From Lucinisca nassula (taxonomy: Eukaryota; Mollusca; Bivalvia; Lucinida; Lucinidae), in assembly GCA_963580285.1 (NCBI GenBank), contig OY757014.1, positions 13,840,725-13,904,724 of the forward strand: 64,000 nt of DNA, written 5' to 3'. This document shows, in pieces, positions 10,193 through 20,825 of this stretch. Position 1 is the stretch's first letter. Every line of letters starts with the position of its first letter. The notes under the pieces are model-generated. The model saw only the letters and a list, made by a program, of their open reading frames with translations, ran no database searches and was not told the origin of the DNA. A program made the position numbers and the translations under genes.

Positions 10193-10360
10193 ATTTTCAG
10201 AATAATTCGTAAATGCCATTTTTCAATTTTCCCCATTTTACCTAAATGGAAACACTCTAAGTTGCCATATTAACCAAACTAAACAGCCGAATTTCATAAA
10301 TAAAAATAATAATAAAAAAAAAAACCTGTTTAGGCGAATAAGATAAAAAATTTTCCTTAA

Positions 10361-10720
10361 ATAGAAGTGGAGGCAATGATCAGGACCCACAGCTCCCATC
10401 AGAGACACCAAAGGGAAAGAAACACAAACATGAAACAACATACCCTAATGGAAACATCAATAGCGGAAAGCCAAAAGCACAGTTACTTTCCCACAAAATG
10501 GCCAATAGGCTATCCAAAATAGAATAATATAAGCGACACAAACACACAAAGACAAACCATAACAAAAATAAACCGCGACAGAAGAATCGCCTTGGAACGG
10601 TCAGCGGAAACGAATTCCACTAAGGGCTCAAATCGATTTTACGTGGCCACAATCCTCGCCCTTACTTCCGTCGCGATTTAGACAAATAATTTGTTCAGTC
10701 CGCATGAAGGCCTCCTAACG
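10361..10720 (-). repeat. R-E, full copy inside P3
   Basis: Reverse complement of R-E from GAAGTGGAGGCAATGATC to ATTTGTTCAGTCCGCATG. P3 monomer sequence breaks at TAAAAAATTTTCC on the left and resumes at TCATAAAGTCTAAGCC on the right, so R-E inserted into a P3 monomer. Clear target duplications are not evident. Confidence 0.7.
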
Positions 10721-11071
10721 TCATAAAGTCTAAGCCTCAAAGAGCATATGGTTTCTGAGGAGTTGATTATTAAGCATTTATTTTTTGGGGGCATTCTGGT
10801 TTTCGTGGCAACCAATAAAAATAAGCAGTAGGTCTAAATCATATGGCAGAAAGTAAATTGCTTAAGGAACATTTGTAGGAAAGTTTTGTCAAAATATCTG
10901 CAAAGGCTTGGCAGTAAATGTCATTATTCAATTTTTCCGATGATAAGTCTATGGGAACTCTAAGTTGCCATAGCAACCAAACTAATGAGCAGAATTTCAT
11001 AAAAACATAAACTTTCAATCCCACGGATGCTACAGATGAATTTTCGGCCCTATCAGCCCAGTGGCTTCCAT

Positions 11072-11533
11072 GATTACGAAATACGTTTATACAAATACAT
11101 TATCAACTCTATCGCCGAAAAAAAAACACACACAAAAAAAAAGTTTAAGCTGAATAATTGTGATATTTTTCTTATTTCTGCTAAAAATATAGATTGTGGG
11201 TACTCGTTAGAACAGTTTTACTACATAAAAGTGGGGTGCAAGGGGGTCAAAATAATATACATTACGATAACACATCCGTGTATTTTTCAATGCAATTTTT
11301 CTGATGAAAACTTGTAATATTTTTCTTATTTATACTCCAAACATAGGTTTTTGGTGCTCGTTAGAACCGCCCCATTGAGGCGGCTCTAACGAGTACCCAC
11401 AACCTATGTCTTGGAGCAGAAATAAGGAAAATAATGTTTACCCCCTAAACCCCAGTTTGCTCTATATAAAGTGGGGTTTAGGGGGGTCTTTATTTCATGG
11501 ACTTGTTCACGTTATGTGCGTGTTTTCGTGAAG
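11072..11533 (+). mobile_element. FB-A carrying a nested FB-B
   Basis: Left end GATTACGAAATACG, left hairpin arm to TTAGAAC, then a direct jump to the small hairpin (TTTTACTACATAAAAGTGGGG): the right arm of the main palindrome is deleted. At AAAATAATATA an FB-B begins, and FB-A resumes after it with TGCGTGTTTTCGTGAAG. Confidence 0.75.
11260..11516 (+). mobile_element. FB-B nested in FB-A
   Basis: CATTACGATAACACATCCG start, GGACTTGTTCACGTTATG end, palindrome with tip CCATTGAGG around 11370. Host FB-A sequence flanks it on both sides with no obvious target duplication. Confidence 0.8.
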
Positions 11534-11737
11534 AGAGGAGCAGTAAAATGTTATTTTTCAATGTTCACCATTATAACTCAATGGAAACTCTCAGTTGCCA
11601 AAGCAACATAACAAAATAGTCGAATTTCATTAAAAAATAACACAAAATCTGTTGAGGCAAAAATGGTGAATTTTTCATAAGTCTCAGCCTCATACAGCAT
11701 ACGGTTTCAGAGGAGTTGTTTTTTATTTTTTTTATTT

Positions 11738-14339
11738 TTAGCTCACCTGACCGAAGGTCATGGTGAGCTTTGTGACTGTGAAATGTCCAGCGTCCTCGTG
11801 CGTCGTCCCGTCGTCAATCGTGCGTCGTGCGTGCGTAAATTTTCCTTTTGAACACTACAGGCCACAGTTTGGGCCAATCATCATCAATCTTGGTGGGAGT
11901 GATCATCATGACACTATCTCAGTCAAGTTCAAATATGGGTTATGTCGGGTCAAAAAGTAGGTCAGTAGGTCAAATCATTGAAAAACCTTGTGGGCACACA
12001 GGAGGCCAACGTTTTGGTCCGATCATCATCAACCTTGCTCAGAATGATCATATTGACAATATCTCGATCAAGCTCGAATATGGGTCGAGTCAAGTCAAAA
12101 AGTAGGTCAGAAGGTCAAAACATAGAAGAAATAACATTGTGAACGCACAAGCGGCCATAGTGTTGGTCCGATCATCTTCAAACTTGCTCAAAATGATCGT
12201 CTTGACAATATCTCGGCAGAGTTCGAATACGGGTCATGTCGGGACAAAAAGAAGGTCAGTAGGTCAAATCATAGAAAAACTTGTGGCCACACTAGAGGCC
12301 ATAGTTTTGGTCCGAGCATCATCAAACTTGTCAAACTTGTCAACTTGAGCATCATCAAAATTATTTGTCTAAATCGCGACGGAAGTAAGGGCGAGGATTG
12401 TGGCCACGTAAAATCGATTTAAGCCCCCAGTGGAAATCTTCCACTGACCGTTCCAAGGCGGCTCTTCTGTTGCGATTTATTTATGTTGTTGTTTGTTACT
12501 TACTGTGTGTATCACTTGTGTCTTTTGGTTTTGGATGGCCATATGCCATTTTGTGGGAAAGTAACTGTCCTTATGGCCTTCCTTTGTTTAGGTTTTCATT
12601 ATGGTCTGGTCGCTTAAAGTTTGTATTTCTTTCCCTTTGGTGTCTTTTATGGGTGGAGTAAGTTAATTGTATCAATTCCTGATCTTTGTTTTACTTCTAC
12701 TTTGCTCAGAGTGATCATCATGACAATCTCTCGGTCAAGTTCGAATATGGGTTATGGCGGGTCAGAAAGTAGGTGAATAGGTCAAATCATAGGAAAACCC
12801 TGTGGACACAGTAGAGGCCATAGTTTTGGTCAGGCCATCATCAAACTTGCTCAAAATGATAATCTTTACAATATCTCGGTCAAGTTCAAATATGGATCAT
12901 GTCGGGTCAAAAAGTTGGTCAGCAGATCAAATCATAGAAAAACGTTGGGAACAACACACGAGAGGCGACAGTTTTGGTCCGATCATCATCAAACTTGCTC
13001 AGAATGATCATCTTGACAACATTTTGGTCAAGTTCGAATATGGGTCATGTCCGGTCAAAAAGAAGGTCAGTATGTCAAATCATTGGAAAACCTTGTGAAC
13101 CCACTAGAGGCCACAGTTTGGTCCGATCATCATCAATCTATCTCAGAATGACCATCCTGATAATATCTCGGCCAAGTTCGAATATGGGTCATTTCGGGTC
13201 AAAAAGTAGACCAGTAGGTGAAATCATAGAAAATACCTGTGAACACACTAGAGGCCACAGTTTTAGTCCGATCATCATCAGACTTGCTCAGAATGATCAC
13301 CTTAACAATACCTCGGATAAGTTCGAATATAGGTCATGTCGGGACAAAAAGTAGGTCAGTAGGTCAAATCATTGAAAAACCTTGTGAAGACACTAAAGGC
13401 CATCGTTTTGGTCTGATCATCTTCAAACTTGATCAGAATGTTCATCTTGACAATATGTCGGTCAAGAATGACTATGGGTCTTGTAGGGTTAAAACTATGT
13501 CAGTAGATCAAATTATAGAAAAAAAAAAACCGTCTGAACACACCAGTGACGACAGTGTTGGTCAAATCATCATTAAACTTGCTCAGAATGATCATCTCAA
13601 TATCTGAGTCAAGTTCGAATAGGGTCATGTCGAATAAAAAAATAGGTCAGTTGCTCAACTCATAGAAAAACGTTGTGAACACACGAGACGCGACAGTTTT
13701 GGTCCCATCATCATCAAATTTGCTCAGAATGGTCATGTTTCGGTCAAGTTCGAATATGGATAATGTCGAGTCAAAAATACGTCAGTAGGTCAAATCATAT
13801 TAAAAAAACTTGTGAACACACTAGAGGTCACATTTATTTGGACAAAACATCATCAAAATTGCTCAGAATGATCATCTCAATATCTGGGTCAAGTTCGAAT
13901 ATGGGCCATGTCGGGTCAAAGAGTAGGTCAGTAGGTGAAATCATAGACTATCCCTGTGAACACACTAGAGGCCACATCTTTAGTCTGATCATCATCAAAC
14001 TTGCTCAGAATGATCATCTTAACAATATCTCGGTCAAGTTCGAATATGGGTCATGTCGGGTCAAAAAAGGAGATCAATAAGTCAAATCATTGAAAAACCT
14101 TGTGAACACACTACTGGCCTCAGTTTTGGTCTGATCATCTTCAAACCTGATCAGAATGATCATCTTGACAATCTCGATCAAGTATGAATATGGGTCATGT
14201 AGGGTCATGTTGGGTCAAGAAGTAGGTCAGTAGTTCAAATCATAGAAAAACCTTGTGAACACACTAGAGGCCACTGTTCTTGTCCGATTCTATAATAAGG
14301 ATCAGGTGAGCGATCCAGGGCCACTATGTCCCTCTTGTT
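11738..14339 (-). mobile_element. P2a satellite element, about 150 bp monomers
   Basis: Read on the minus strand it starts AACAAGAGGG with a GGACATAGTGGCCCTGG hairpin-like block and GCTCACCTGATCC, and ends with GACCTTCGGTC hairpin sequence and GGTGAGCTAA. The inside is a tandem array of about 14-15 monomers on GGTCAAATCATAGAAAAACC, TTGTGAACACACTAGAGGCC, GATCATCATCAAACTTGC, AGAATGATCATCTTGAC and TTCGAATATGGGTCATG. An R-E copy interrupts it at 12357. The architecture matches pearl/Helitron-like satellite carriers known from bivalves. Confidence 0.75.
12357..12705 (+). repeat. R-E inside the P2a array
   Basis: AAAATTATTTGTCTAAATC, GCGACGGAAG, GAGGATTGTGGCCACG, AAAATCGATTTAAGC, GACCGTTCCAAGGCGG, CCATTTTGTGGGAAAG, TTTCCCTTTGGTGTC and ATTCCTGATC appear in order. 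The satellite array stops in CATCATCAAA and resumes at TTGCTCAGAGTGATCATC. Confidence 0.7.
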
Positions 14340-14366
14340 TTGCATTTCGGTTTCCATGGCAACCAT

Positions 14367-16514
14367 AACAAGAGGGCCATGATGGCCCTGGGTAGCTCAC
14401 CTGATCCATAGAGTAACAAATGGGCCCCGGGGTGGGCCATTATTGACCCCAGGGCTATAATGTGCATAATGTTGAGGGAGGTCTAAAAAGGTGAAGCTTC
14501 ATACCAAATATCAACAAAGGCTATTATTAACAATCTTGGCAAAGGCCCACTAGATGAAGCTACACACCAAATATCAAAGACCTGGGTCTTGCGGTTTCAG
14601 AGAAGATGATGTTTTTAAAGCTATTCCCTACATAAGCCTATGTAAAACCAAATGGCCACCGGGCTTGGCAATTTTAGGCCTAAGGGCTATAACTTAGACA
14701 ATCTTGATAGAGGCCCACTAGATGAAGCTTCACCAAATACCAAAGACCTAGGCTTTGCTGTTTCAGAGAAAAAGATTTTCGAAGATTATATAAGTCTATA
14801 TAAAACCAAAGGGTCCCCGGGTGGGGGCATTTGTGGCCCGAGTGCTATAATTTGAACAATCTTGGTAAAGGTCCACTAGATGAAGCTCCATACCAAATAT
14901 CAAAGAAATTGGCCTTGCAGTTTCAGAGGAGAAGATTTTTAAAGATTTCCGCTATATAAGTCTATGTAAAATCAAAGGGCCCGAGGTGGGGGCATATTTC
15001 GTCTCAGGGTTATAATTTGAACGATCTTGGTAAAGGTCCACTAGATGTAGCTTCACACCAAATATCAAAGACCTAGGCCTTGTGGTTTCAGAGAAGATGA
15101 TTTTTAAAGATTTCCCTTTACAAGTCTTTGTAAAACCTAAGGGTCTCGGGGCGGGGGCATTTGTAGCCCCAGGGCTATAATTTGAACAATCTTGATAGAG
15201 GTTCCTTAGATGAAATTTCACACCAGATATCAAAGACCTACGCCTTGTGGTTTCACAGAAGAAGATTTTTAAATATTTTCCCTATATAAGTCAATGTAAA
15301 ACCAGGGGGCGCCGAGTCGGGGGCATATTTGGTCTCAGGGCTATAATTTGAACAATCTTGGTAAAGGTCCACTAGATGTAGCTTCACACCAAATATCAAA
15401 GACCTAGGCCTTGTGGTTTCAGAGAAGATGACTTTTGAAGATTTCGCTTTATAAGTCTATGTAAAACCAAAGGGCCCCTGAGCGGGGGCATTTTGGCCAC
15501 AGCACTATAATTACGACAATCTTGGTAGGGTCCACTAGATGAAGCGTCATACCAAATTTCAAAGACCTGGGCCTTGCGGTTATCAGAGAAGAAGATTTTT
15601 AAATATTGTCCCTATATAAGTCTATGTAAAACCAAAGGGCCCGAGGCGGGGGCATATTTGGTCTCAAGCTATAATTTGAACAATCTTGGTAAAGGTCTAC
15701 TAGATGTAGCTTCACACCAGATATCAAAGACCTAGGCCTTGCGGTTTCAGAGAAGAAGATTTTTAAAAATTTTCCCTATATAAGCCCATGTAAAACCAAA
15801 GGGCCCCGGGGCGGGGGCATTTTAGGGCCCAGCACGAAAATTTGAACAATCTTGAAAGGGGTTCACTAGATGAAGCTTCATACCAAAGATCAAAGACCTG
15901 GGCCTTGCGGTTTTAGAGAAGAAGATTTTTAAAGATTTTCCCTATATAAGCCCATGTAAAATCAAAGGGCCCCGGGGCGGTGGCATTTTTGGCTCCAGGA
16001 CTATAATTTGAACAATTTTGGTAGGTGTCCACTAGGTGAAGCTTCATACCAAATATCAAAGACCTGGGCCTTGCAGTTTCAGGGAAGAAGATTTTTAAAG
16101 GTTTTCTCTATATAATCCTATGTCAAACCAAAGGGCCCTGGGGCGGTGGCATTTTTGCCCCAGCACTATAATTTGAACATTCGTGGTAGGGGCCCACCAG
16201 ATGAAGCTTCATACCAAATATCAAAGCCCTGGGCCTTGTGGTTTCAGAGCAGAAGATTTTTTAAGTTTCCGGTGAAAAATCTTTTTTTGGCTCCTGTGAC
16301 CTAGATGTGCAATGGACCGAAACCATTTGAACAACTTTGAAAGGGGACCACCTAAGGATCATTCTTGTGAAATTTGGTCAAAATCCGATCAGTGGTTTAG
16401 GAGGAGATGTCGCTTGAAGAAAAAGTTTACGCACGCACGGACGGACGCACGACGGACGACGGACGAAAAGTGATCCCAAAAGTTCACCTCATCACTACGT
16501 GACAGGTGAGCTAA
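14367..16514 (+). mobile_element. P2b satellite element, about 165 bp monomers
   Basis: Starts AACAAGAGGGCCATGATGG, a hairpin (GGGCCATGATGGCCC) followed by GTAGCTCACCTGATCC, and ends GACAGGTGAGCTAA. The array has about 11 monomers on TATCAAAGACCTAGGCCTTG, GGTTTCAGAGAAGAAGAT, CCTATATAAGTCTATG, AAAACCAAAGGGCC, GGGGGCAT, CTATAATTTGAACAATC, TTGGTAAAGGTCCACTAG and ATGAAGCTTCA. A CACGGACGGACGCACGACG microsatellite precedes the end. It is head-to-head with P2a, separated by 27 bp of P3. Confidence 0.75.
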
Positions 16515-17844
16515 AAATGAGCAGTAGGCCTAAAATCATATAGCAGATAAAAGCTTGCTTAAGGATTTTTTTTATGAAAATGTTTTGTCAAAATAGCTGC
16601 AAAGGTTTGGCAGTAAATGCCATTTTCCATTCTTCCCCATTATAAGTCTATGGAAACTTTAAGTTGTAATAGCAACAAAGCTAATGTGCCGAATTTCATA
16701 AAAACACAATCCCTGTTCAGGCAAATCCATAGTCTATTTGGTTTCAGATGAGATTATTTTTAAGTGTTTTTTTTTCTGTTGTCTTTTTTTTTTGGGGGGG
16801 GGGGAATTTGGTTTCCATGGCAACCAGTTAGAGTGAGCAGTTAGCCTAAAATCATATGGCAGATATTTGACTGCTTATAGAATATTACTATGAAAGTTTT
16901 GTCAAAATGACTGCAAGGCTTGGCAGTTAATGACATTTTTTCAATTGTTCCCATTATCTCTAAATGGAAACTCTAAGTTGCCATATTAACCGAACTAAAC
17001 AGCCGAATTTTATCCGAAAAAAAAACCTGTTAAGGCAAATATAGTGAAAATTTAAATTAAGTCTTAGCCTCAAAGAGCATTGTAAATCATATGACATGTA
17101 GTAGATTGCTTAAGAAACTTTTTTATGAAAGTTTTGTCGAAATATCTGCAAAAGGCTTGGCAGTTAATGCCATTATTCAGTTTTACGCATTATAAGTCTA
17201 TGGAAATTCTAAGATGCCACAGCAACCAAACTAATGAGCAGAATTTCATAAAAGCATAAACGTTCAATCCCCCATCCCACGGATGCTACAGATGAAATTT
17301 GGGCCCTATCAGATCAGTGGCTTCAGAGGAGCAGTAAATGTTATTTTTAAATTTTAACCATTATAACTCAATGGAAACTCTAAGTTGCCATAGCAACCAG
17401 ACAAAAGAGTCGAATTTCATTAAAAAAATCTGTTGAGACAAATATAGTGAACATTTTCATAAAGTCTCAGCCTCAAACAGCATACGGTTTCTGAGGAAAT
17501 GATTTTTTAAGTATTGTTTCTATTGTTTTGCAATTCGGTTCCCATGGCAACCATAAAATGAGCAATAGGCCTAAAATCATATGGCAGATAAAGGATTGCT
17601 TAAGAAACTTTTCTGTGAAAGTTTTGTCAAAATATCTTCAAAGGCTTGGTAGTAAATGTCATTTTCCAATTTTCCCCATTATAAGTCTATGGGAACTCTA
17701 AGTTGTCATAGCAACCAAACTAATGAGCCGAATTTCATGAAAAAAAAAACAAACAAAAAAACTTTAAATCTCCGAGCCAAAGGATGCTACAGATGAAATT
17801 TGGGCGATATCGGCCCAGTGGCTTCAAAGGAGGTGTCGTTTGAA

Positions 17845-17946
17845 AGTGCTGACGTCACACGACAGACGACGACAACGACGCAGACGACGACGGATAACTG
17901 CCTTTCATTTAAGTTCCCCCGTAGCTTTCGGCTCTGTTGAGCTAAA
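17845..17946 (+). repeat. P3 terminal block: microsatellite plus end hairpin
   Basis: GACGTCACACGACAGACG followed by GAC/GACGAC repeats, then AACTGCC, AGCTTTCGGCT and GAGCTAAAAA. Homologous blocks close the P3 units at 61936, 62290 and 63497 (there GGAGCCTTCGGCTC + TGGTGAGCTAAA). This is the probable 3' end signature of the family. Confidence 0.6.
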
Positions 17947-18016
17947 AACTTAATGATTTAATTGAAATGACTTTCCATAGGGAATATTGCCTCTATCGTG
18001 GATGTAATGTAAGAAA

Positions 18017-18640
18017 TGCTCTTTTCACTACTAAAGATCATAAAAACATTAGACATTATGGTCATGTCAGAAAGTGTGAGAAGTTCTAACCTTTCTACTT
18101 GACAATATTTATATAAGATTTGGTACTAAGTTATTTAGACAAATTGAGGGCATTTCGATGGGTCGAATTGCGCATACCTTGTGGCTGGTTTGTTCCTTTT
18201 CTGTTATGAAAGAGACTTTATGATGCACCAATCAGTTAAAACGTAATCTGAAGCTATTGGGGCATTCAGCTGGAATACTAGATATTTGGATGCTTTATTA
18301 AATATTGACAACACCTGCTTCGATGGCTTGATCACTCAAATTTACCCTCCAAAACTCCAATTAAATAAAGCAAATTCTTCTGATATCGAAGCCCCGTTTT
18401 TTGGATGTTAGATAGGTTTGTCTCATGCAAGATACATGATAAGCGCGATTATTTCGATCTTGAGATTGTACATTTCCTTTTTAGATGATGATGTTCCTCG
18501 TGCGACATCCTATGGTGTTTATATATCCCAATTATTCCGGTTTGCCAGAGTGTCTAGTCATGTAACTTACATCGATTTAGTTTCAAAATTTAATGTTGGA
18601 CTTAAAATCTCTTCTGCATCAAGGCGCATTGGAACCTGAA
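18017..18640 (+). pseudogene. retroelement reverse transcriptase, dead
   Basis: Fragments in shifting frames match a reverse transcriptase common in mollusc and cnidarian retroelements: TLWSCQKV, LDNIYIRFGTKLFRQIEG, LFLFCYERDFMM, NTRYLDALLNIDN, QIYPPKLQLNKANSSD, FVSCKIHDKRDYFDLEIV, LDDDVPRATSYGVYISQLF, RFARVSSHV and DLVSKFNVGLK. The catalytic YLDD box (about 18280) reads YLDA, so an active-site aspartate is lost. There are an in-frame TGA after QKV, a TAG after the NSSDIEAPFFGC segment, at least three frameshifts, and a deletion between SSHV and DLVSK. No intact partner ORF is nearby. The family assignment is from memory of the motif set. Confidence 0.7.
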
Positions 18641-19596
18641 ATTTTTTTATCTTGACATAAGAATACCCATTCAGAAAAATATATGCTTACAATGATTTCA
18701 GTACCAAATTCCATGGAATCATTCTTCGATAAAAAAGGATTTGGTAAAACATAATTTCAATCGACGGACTGCAAAAATTGTGAATTGGTTATTATTTTGC
18801 CGCGTTTTCGGCGATAACTTTTTTTATTTTTGATTTATGATCAATACACCCTGCGAGAAAGTTGCACAGGAGAAGCCCCGCCAACTTCTTAAGAACTCCA
18901 GAATGCTAATCAGATGGACTTTTGTTACAATTTTTGAAATTTTCGATAAAAAACTAAGTCCATTTCTGTCACTCACACTATCGAAGTGTAAACAAATGTT
19001 TAGCCTAGTGAAACAATATCTATATGTAGATAACTCCCGTGCAGCCAACGAAGCGTCCTAGTGAAGGGGCCTTGTACAAAGCATTGGCGTGTAGATAGTC
19101 GAAATCATGAAATACGTGGTTTAAGGCAGCAAACCATTAGTAGAGACGATACAGCTCCTACATCTTTGATATAGATTGTCCAAAAATTAAAACTGCTTCA
19201 CCAGTAATTGCGACTTTCTGTTTCAATCTCGAATGTGCACACTAACCTTCAAGATATTTTAATGACCCTCATAATTTTCAATCAGTCAAGCACTGAATAG
19301 ACGACAAATCGACAAACCACGTCACCATGGCGGGACTTGTGGAAACAGAAAATTTGGTACAAATATGAAATTGCAGAAATCTCCATCTGATTACAGCCGA
19401 TCATTGCCTTCGCATCTATTTCCTTAGATAATTTAGCGACATGAAACGTTTTTAGAGAAGTTGGCACAACTTTCGTGCTGGATGCGTTAATAAAAAATAA
19501 AAAAATAAAGAAGATATCGCCGAAAAACGTGGCCAAAAAAGAGATAACTATTCTACTTTAGTTAACCCAATCATGATGGATAACAATGCTTCCTTC
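18641..19596. other. unassigned DNA
   Basis: No repeat shared with the window. ORFs on both strands (about 75 codons at 18824-19061 and 84 codons at 19282-19536) show no recognisable motif and overlap on opposite strands. Confidence 0.45.
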
Positions 19597-19757
19597 AGAA
19601 GCCTCCGTGGTGTAGTGGTTATGCTACTCTCCTTGTAAACCAGGGATCGCAGGATCGATCCCGGGCTTCTCCAGACTTTCGGATGAATCTTTAAACCGAG
19701 GCCCCGTCTCCGTATGACCTTAGCTGTTGGCGAGACGTAAAACTCAAACACTCACTC
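19597..19757 (+). mobile_element. SINE-2, tRNA-derived, full length
   Basis: A tRNA-like head with an A box (TGGTGTAGTGGTTA near 19609) and a B box (GGATCGATCCC near 19652) is followed by a unique body (AGACTTTCGGATGAATC, GGCCCCGTCTCCGTATGACC, GACGTAAAACTCAAAC) and a CACTCACTC tail. It is flanked by a perfect 15-bp target duplication, AACAATGCTTCCTTC, at 19582-19596 and 19758-19772. The intact boxes and perfect duplication suggest a fairly recent insertion. Confidence 0.9.
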
Positions 19758-19772
19758 AACAATGCTTCCTTC

Positions 19773-20075
19773 TTTAATTGCACACTGGCAGGTCGGGCCT
19801 CTGACACTATGACGGACCATGCCTAAAGACTTACTTAAACATTTTTATAATGTAGGTCGGTGTCTGATGCTAAGTCTCTGGTCGGGCTCACCGGAGTCTT
19901 ACTGTTGGGTTTCGTTGGTTCTTGTAGTTCAAATACTTCATTCTGTCGAGTCCTCAGCCTTGCTTTCATCAATGTATTTGTTTGGTATTTATGTTCTCGG
20001 GGAGATGTTGAAGTGATGAGCTGGAGATCCTACATGTGGACTGAACAAATGTATTTTCTTAACTAAGAAAGAACC
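19773..20075. other. unassigned DNA
   Basis: Short stretch between SINE-2 and R-E with no recognised feature. Two overlapping ORFs of 65-68 codons show no motif. Confidence 0.4.
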
Positions 20076-20220
20076 AAGCGCGAGGATTGTGGCCACGTAA
20101 AATCGATTTAAGCACCCCGCCCCCCATCCCCACGACCCCGTTTGGCCATTTTGTGGGAAAGTAACTCCGCCTGTAACTTTTCCATTATAGTGATGCTAAT
20201 TGTTGCTTTCCCTTTGGTGT

Positions 20221-20480
20221 CATTACGAAAACATGCCTATACAAATACATTATCAATTTTTTTTCGGCCAAAAATGGAAATTTTAAGATGAAAAATAGTG
20301 ATATATTTCTTATTACTACTCAAAATATAGATTGTGGGTACTCGTTAGAACCGCCTCATCGAGGCGGTTCTAACGAGTACCCACAATCTATATTTTAGAG
20401 CAGAAATAAGAAGAATAAGGTTTACCCCTGCAAACCCCAGTTTTACTATATAAAGGTGGGGTTCAAGGGGGTCAAAATTA
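20221..20480 (+). mobile_element. FB-A, right end missing, fused to next copy
   Basis: Clean left end CATTACGAAAACATGCC and a near-perfect palindrome (stem from ATATAGATTGTGGGTACTC to its mirror, tip near 20360). It stops at GTCAAAATTA, exactly where the second FB-A starts CATAACG; the final ATAGGCGTG end is missing. Confidence 0.85.
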
Positions 20481-20760
20481 CATAACGCAAACACACCTAT
20501 ACAAATACATTGCCACCTTTATCGCCGAAAAAATGAAAATTTTATGATGAAAAACTGTGATATTTTCTTATTTCTGCTCAAAATATAGATTATGGGTACT
20601 CGTTAGAACCGCCTCATGGAGACGGTTCTAACGAGTACCCACATTCAATATTTTAGAGCAGAAATAAAAAAAAAGGTTTACCGCTGCAAACCCCAGTGTT
20701 ACTCTATAAAAATGGTGGTGTTCAAGGGGGTCAAAATTATATAGGCGTGTTATCGTGATG
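20481..20760 (+). mobile_element. FB-A, second of a tandem pair
   Basis: CATAACGCAAACACACC start, GGCGTGTTATCGTGATG end, palindrome around 20595-20640 with one mismatch at the tip (CATGGAGAC). Confidence 0.85.
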
Positions 20761-20825
20761 CCTTGGATATGAGCTGTTATATAATTGTATCGATTCCTGG
20801 TCATTGCCTTCACTTCTGTTTCCAA

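Larger units (their letters stand above)
10205..17946 (+). mobile_element. P3 satellite element, multiply interrupted
   Basis: About 330 bp monomers: AATGCCATTTTTCAATTTTCC, TTATAAGTCTATGGAAA, AGTTGCCATAGCAACCAAAC, GCCGAATTTCATAAAAA, CAGCCTCAAAGAGCATA, GGTTTCTGAGGA, GGTTTCCATGGCAACCA, GCAGTAGGCCTAAAATCATA, TTTTGTCAAAATATCTGCAA. Monomers occupy 10205-10360, 10721-11736, 14340-14366 and 16515-17860. It ends with GACGACGACAACGACGCAG-type microsatellite sequence, a TTTCGGCTCTG hairpin region and GAGCTAAAAA. R-E, FB-A/FB-B and two P2 elements are inserted in it. Related ends occur at 61936, 62290 and 63497. Confidence 0.75.
20076..20825 (+). repeat. R-E interrupted by two FB-A copies
   Basis: R-E markers GAGGATTGTGGCCACG, AAAATCGATTTAAGC, GGCCATTTTGTGGGAAAG and TTTCCCTTTGGTGT occur before 20221. 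The 3' marker TTGTATCGATTCCTGGTC with CATTGCCTTCACTTCTG occurs after 20760. The FB-A pair therefore sits inside R-E. Confidence 0.65.

Noticed and set aside
12974..13607. ORFs of 122-126 codons in the P2a array
   Set aside because: They are open only because the 150-bp monomer has few stops in that frame; the same phrases (SNMGHVGSKSRSVGQIIE) recur with each monomer and match no protein family.
19601..19670. possible functional tRNA gene
   Set aside because: A and B boxes are present, but the sequence continues into a SINE body, is framed by a target duplication, and a second 3' copy exists at 57157.
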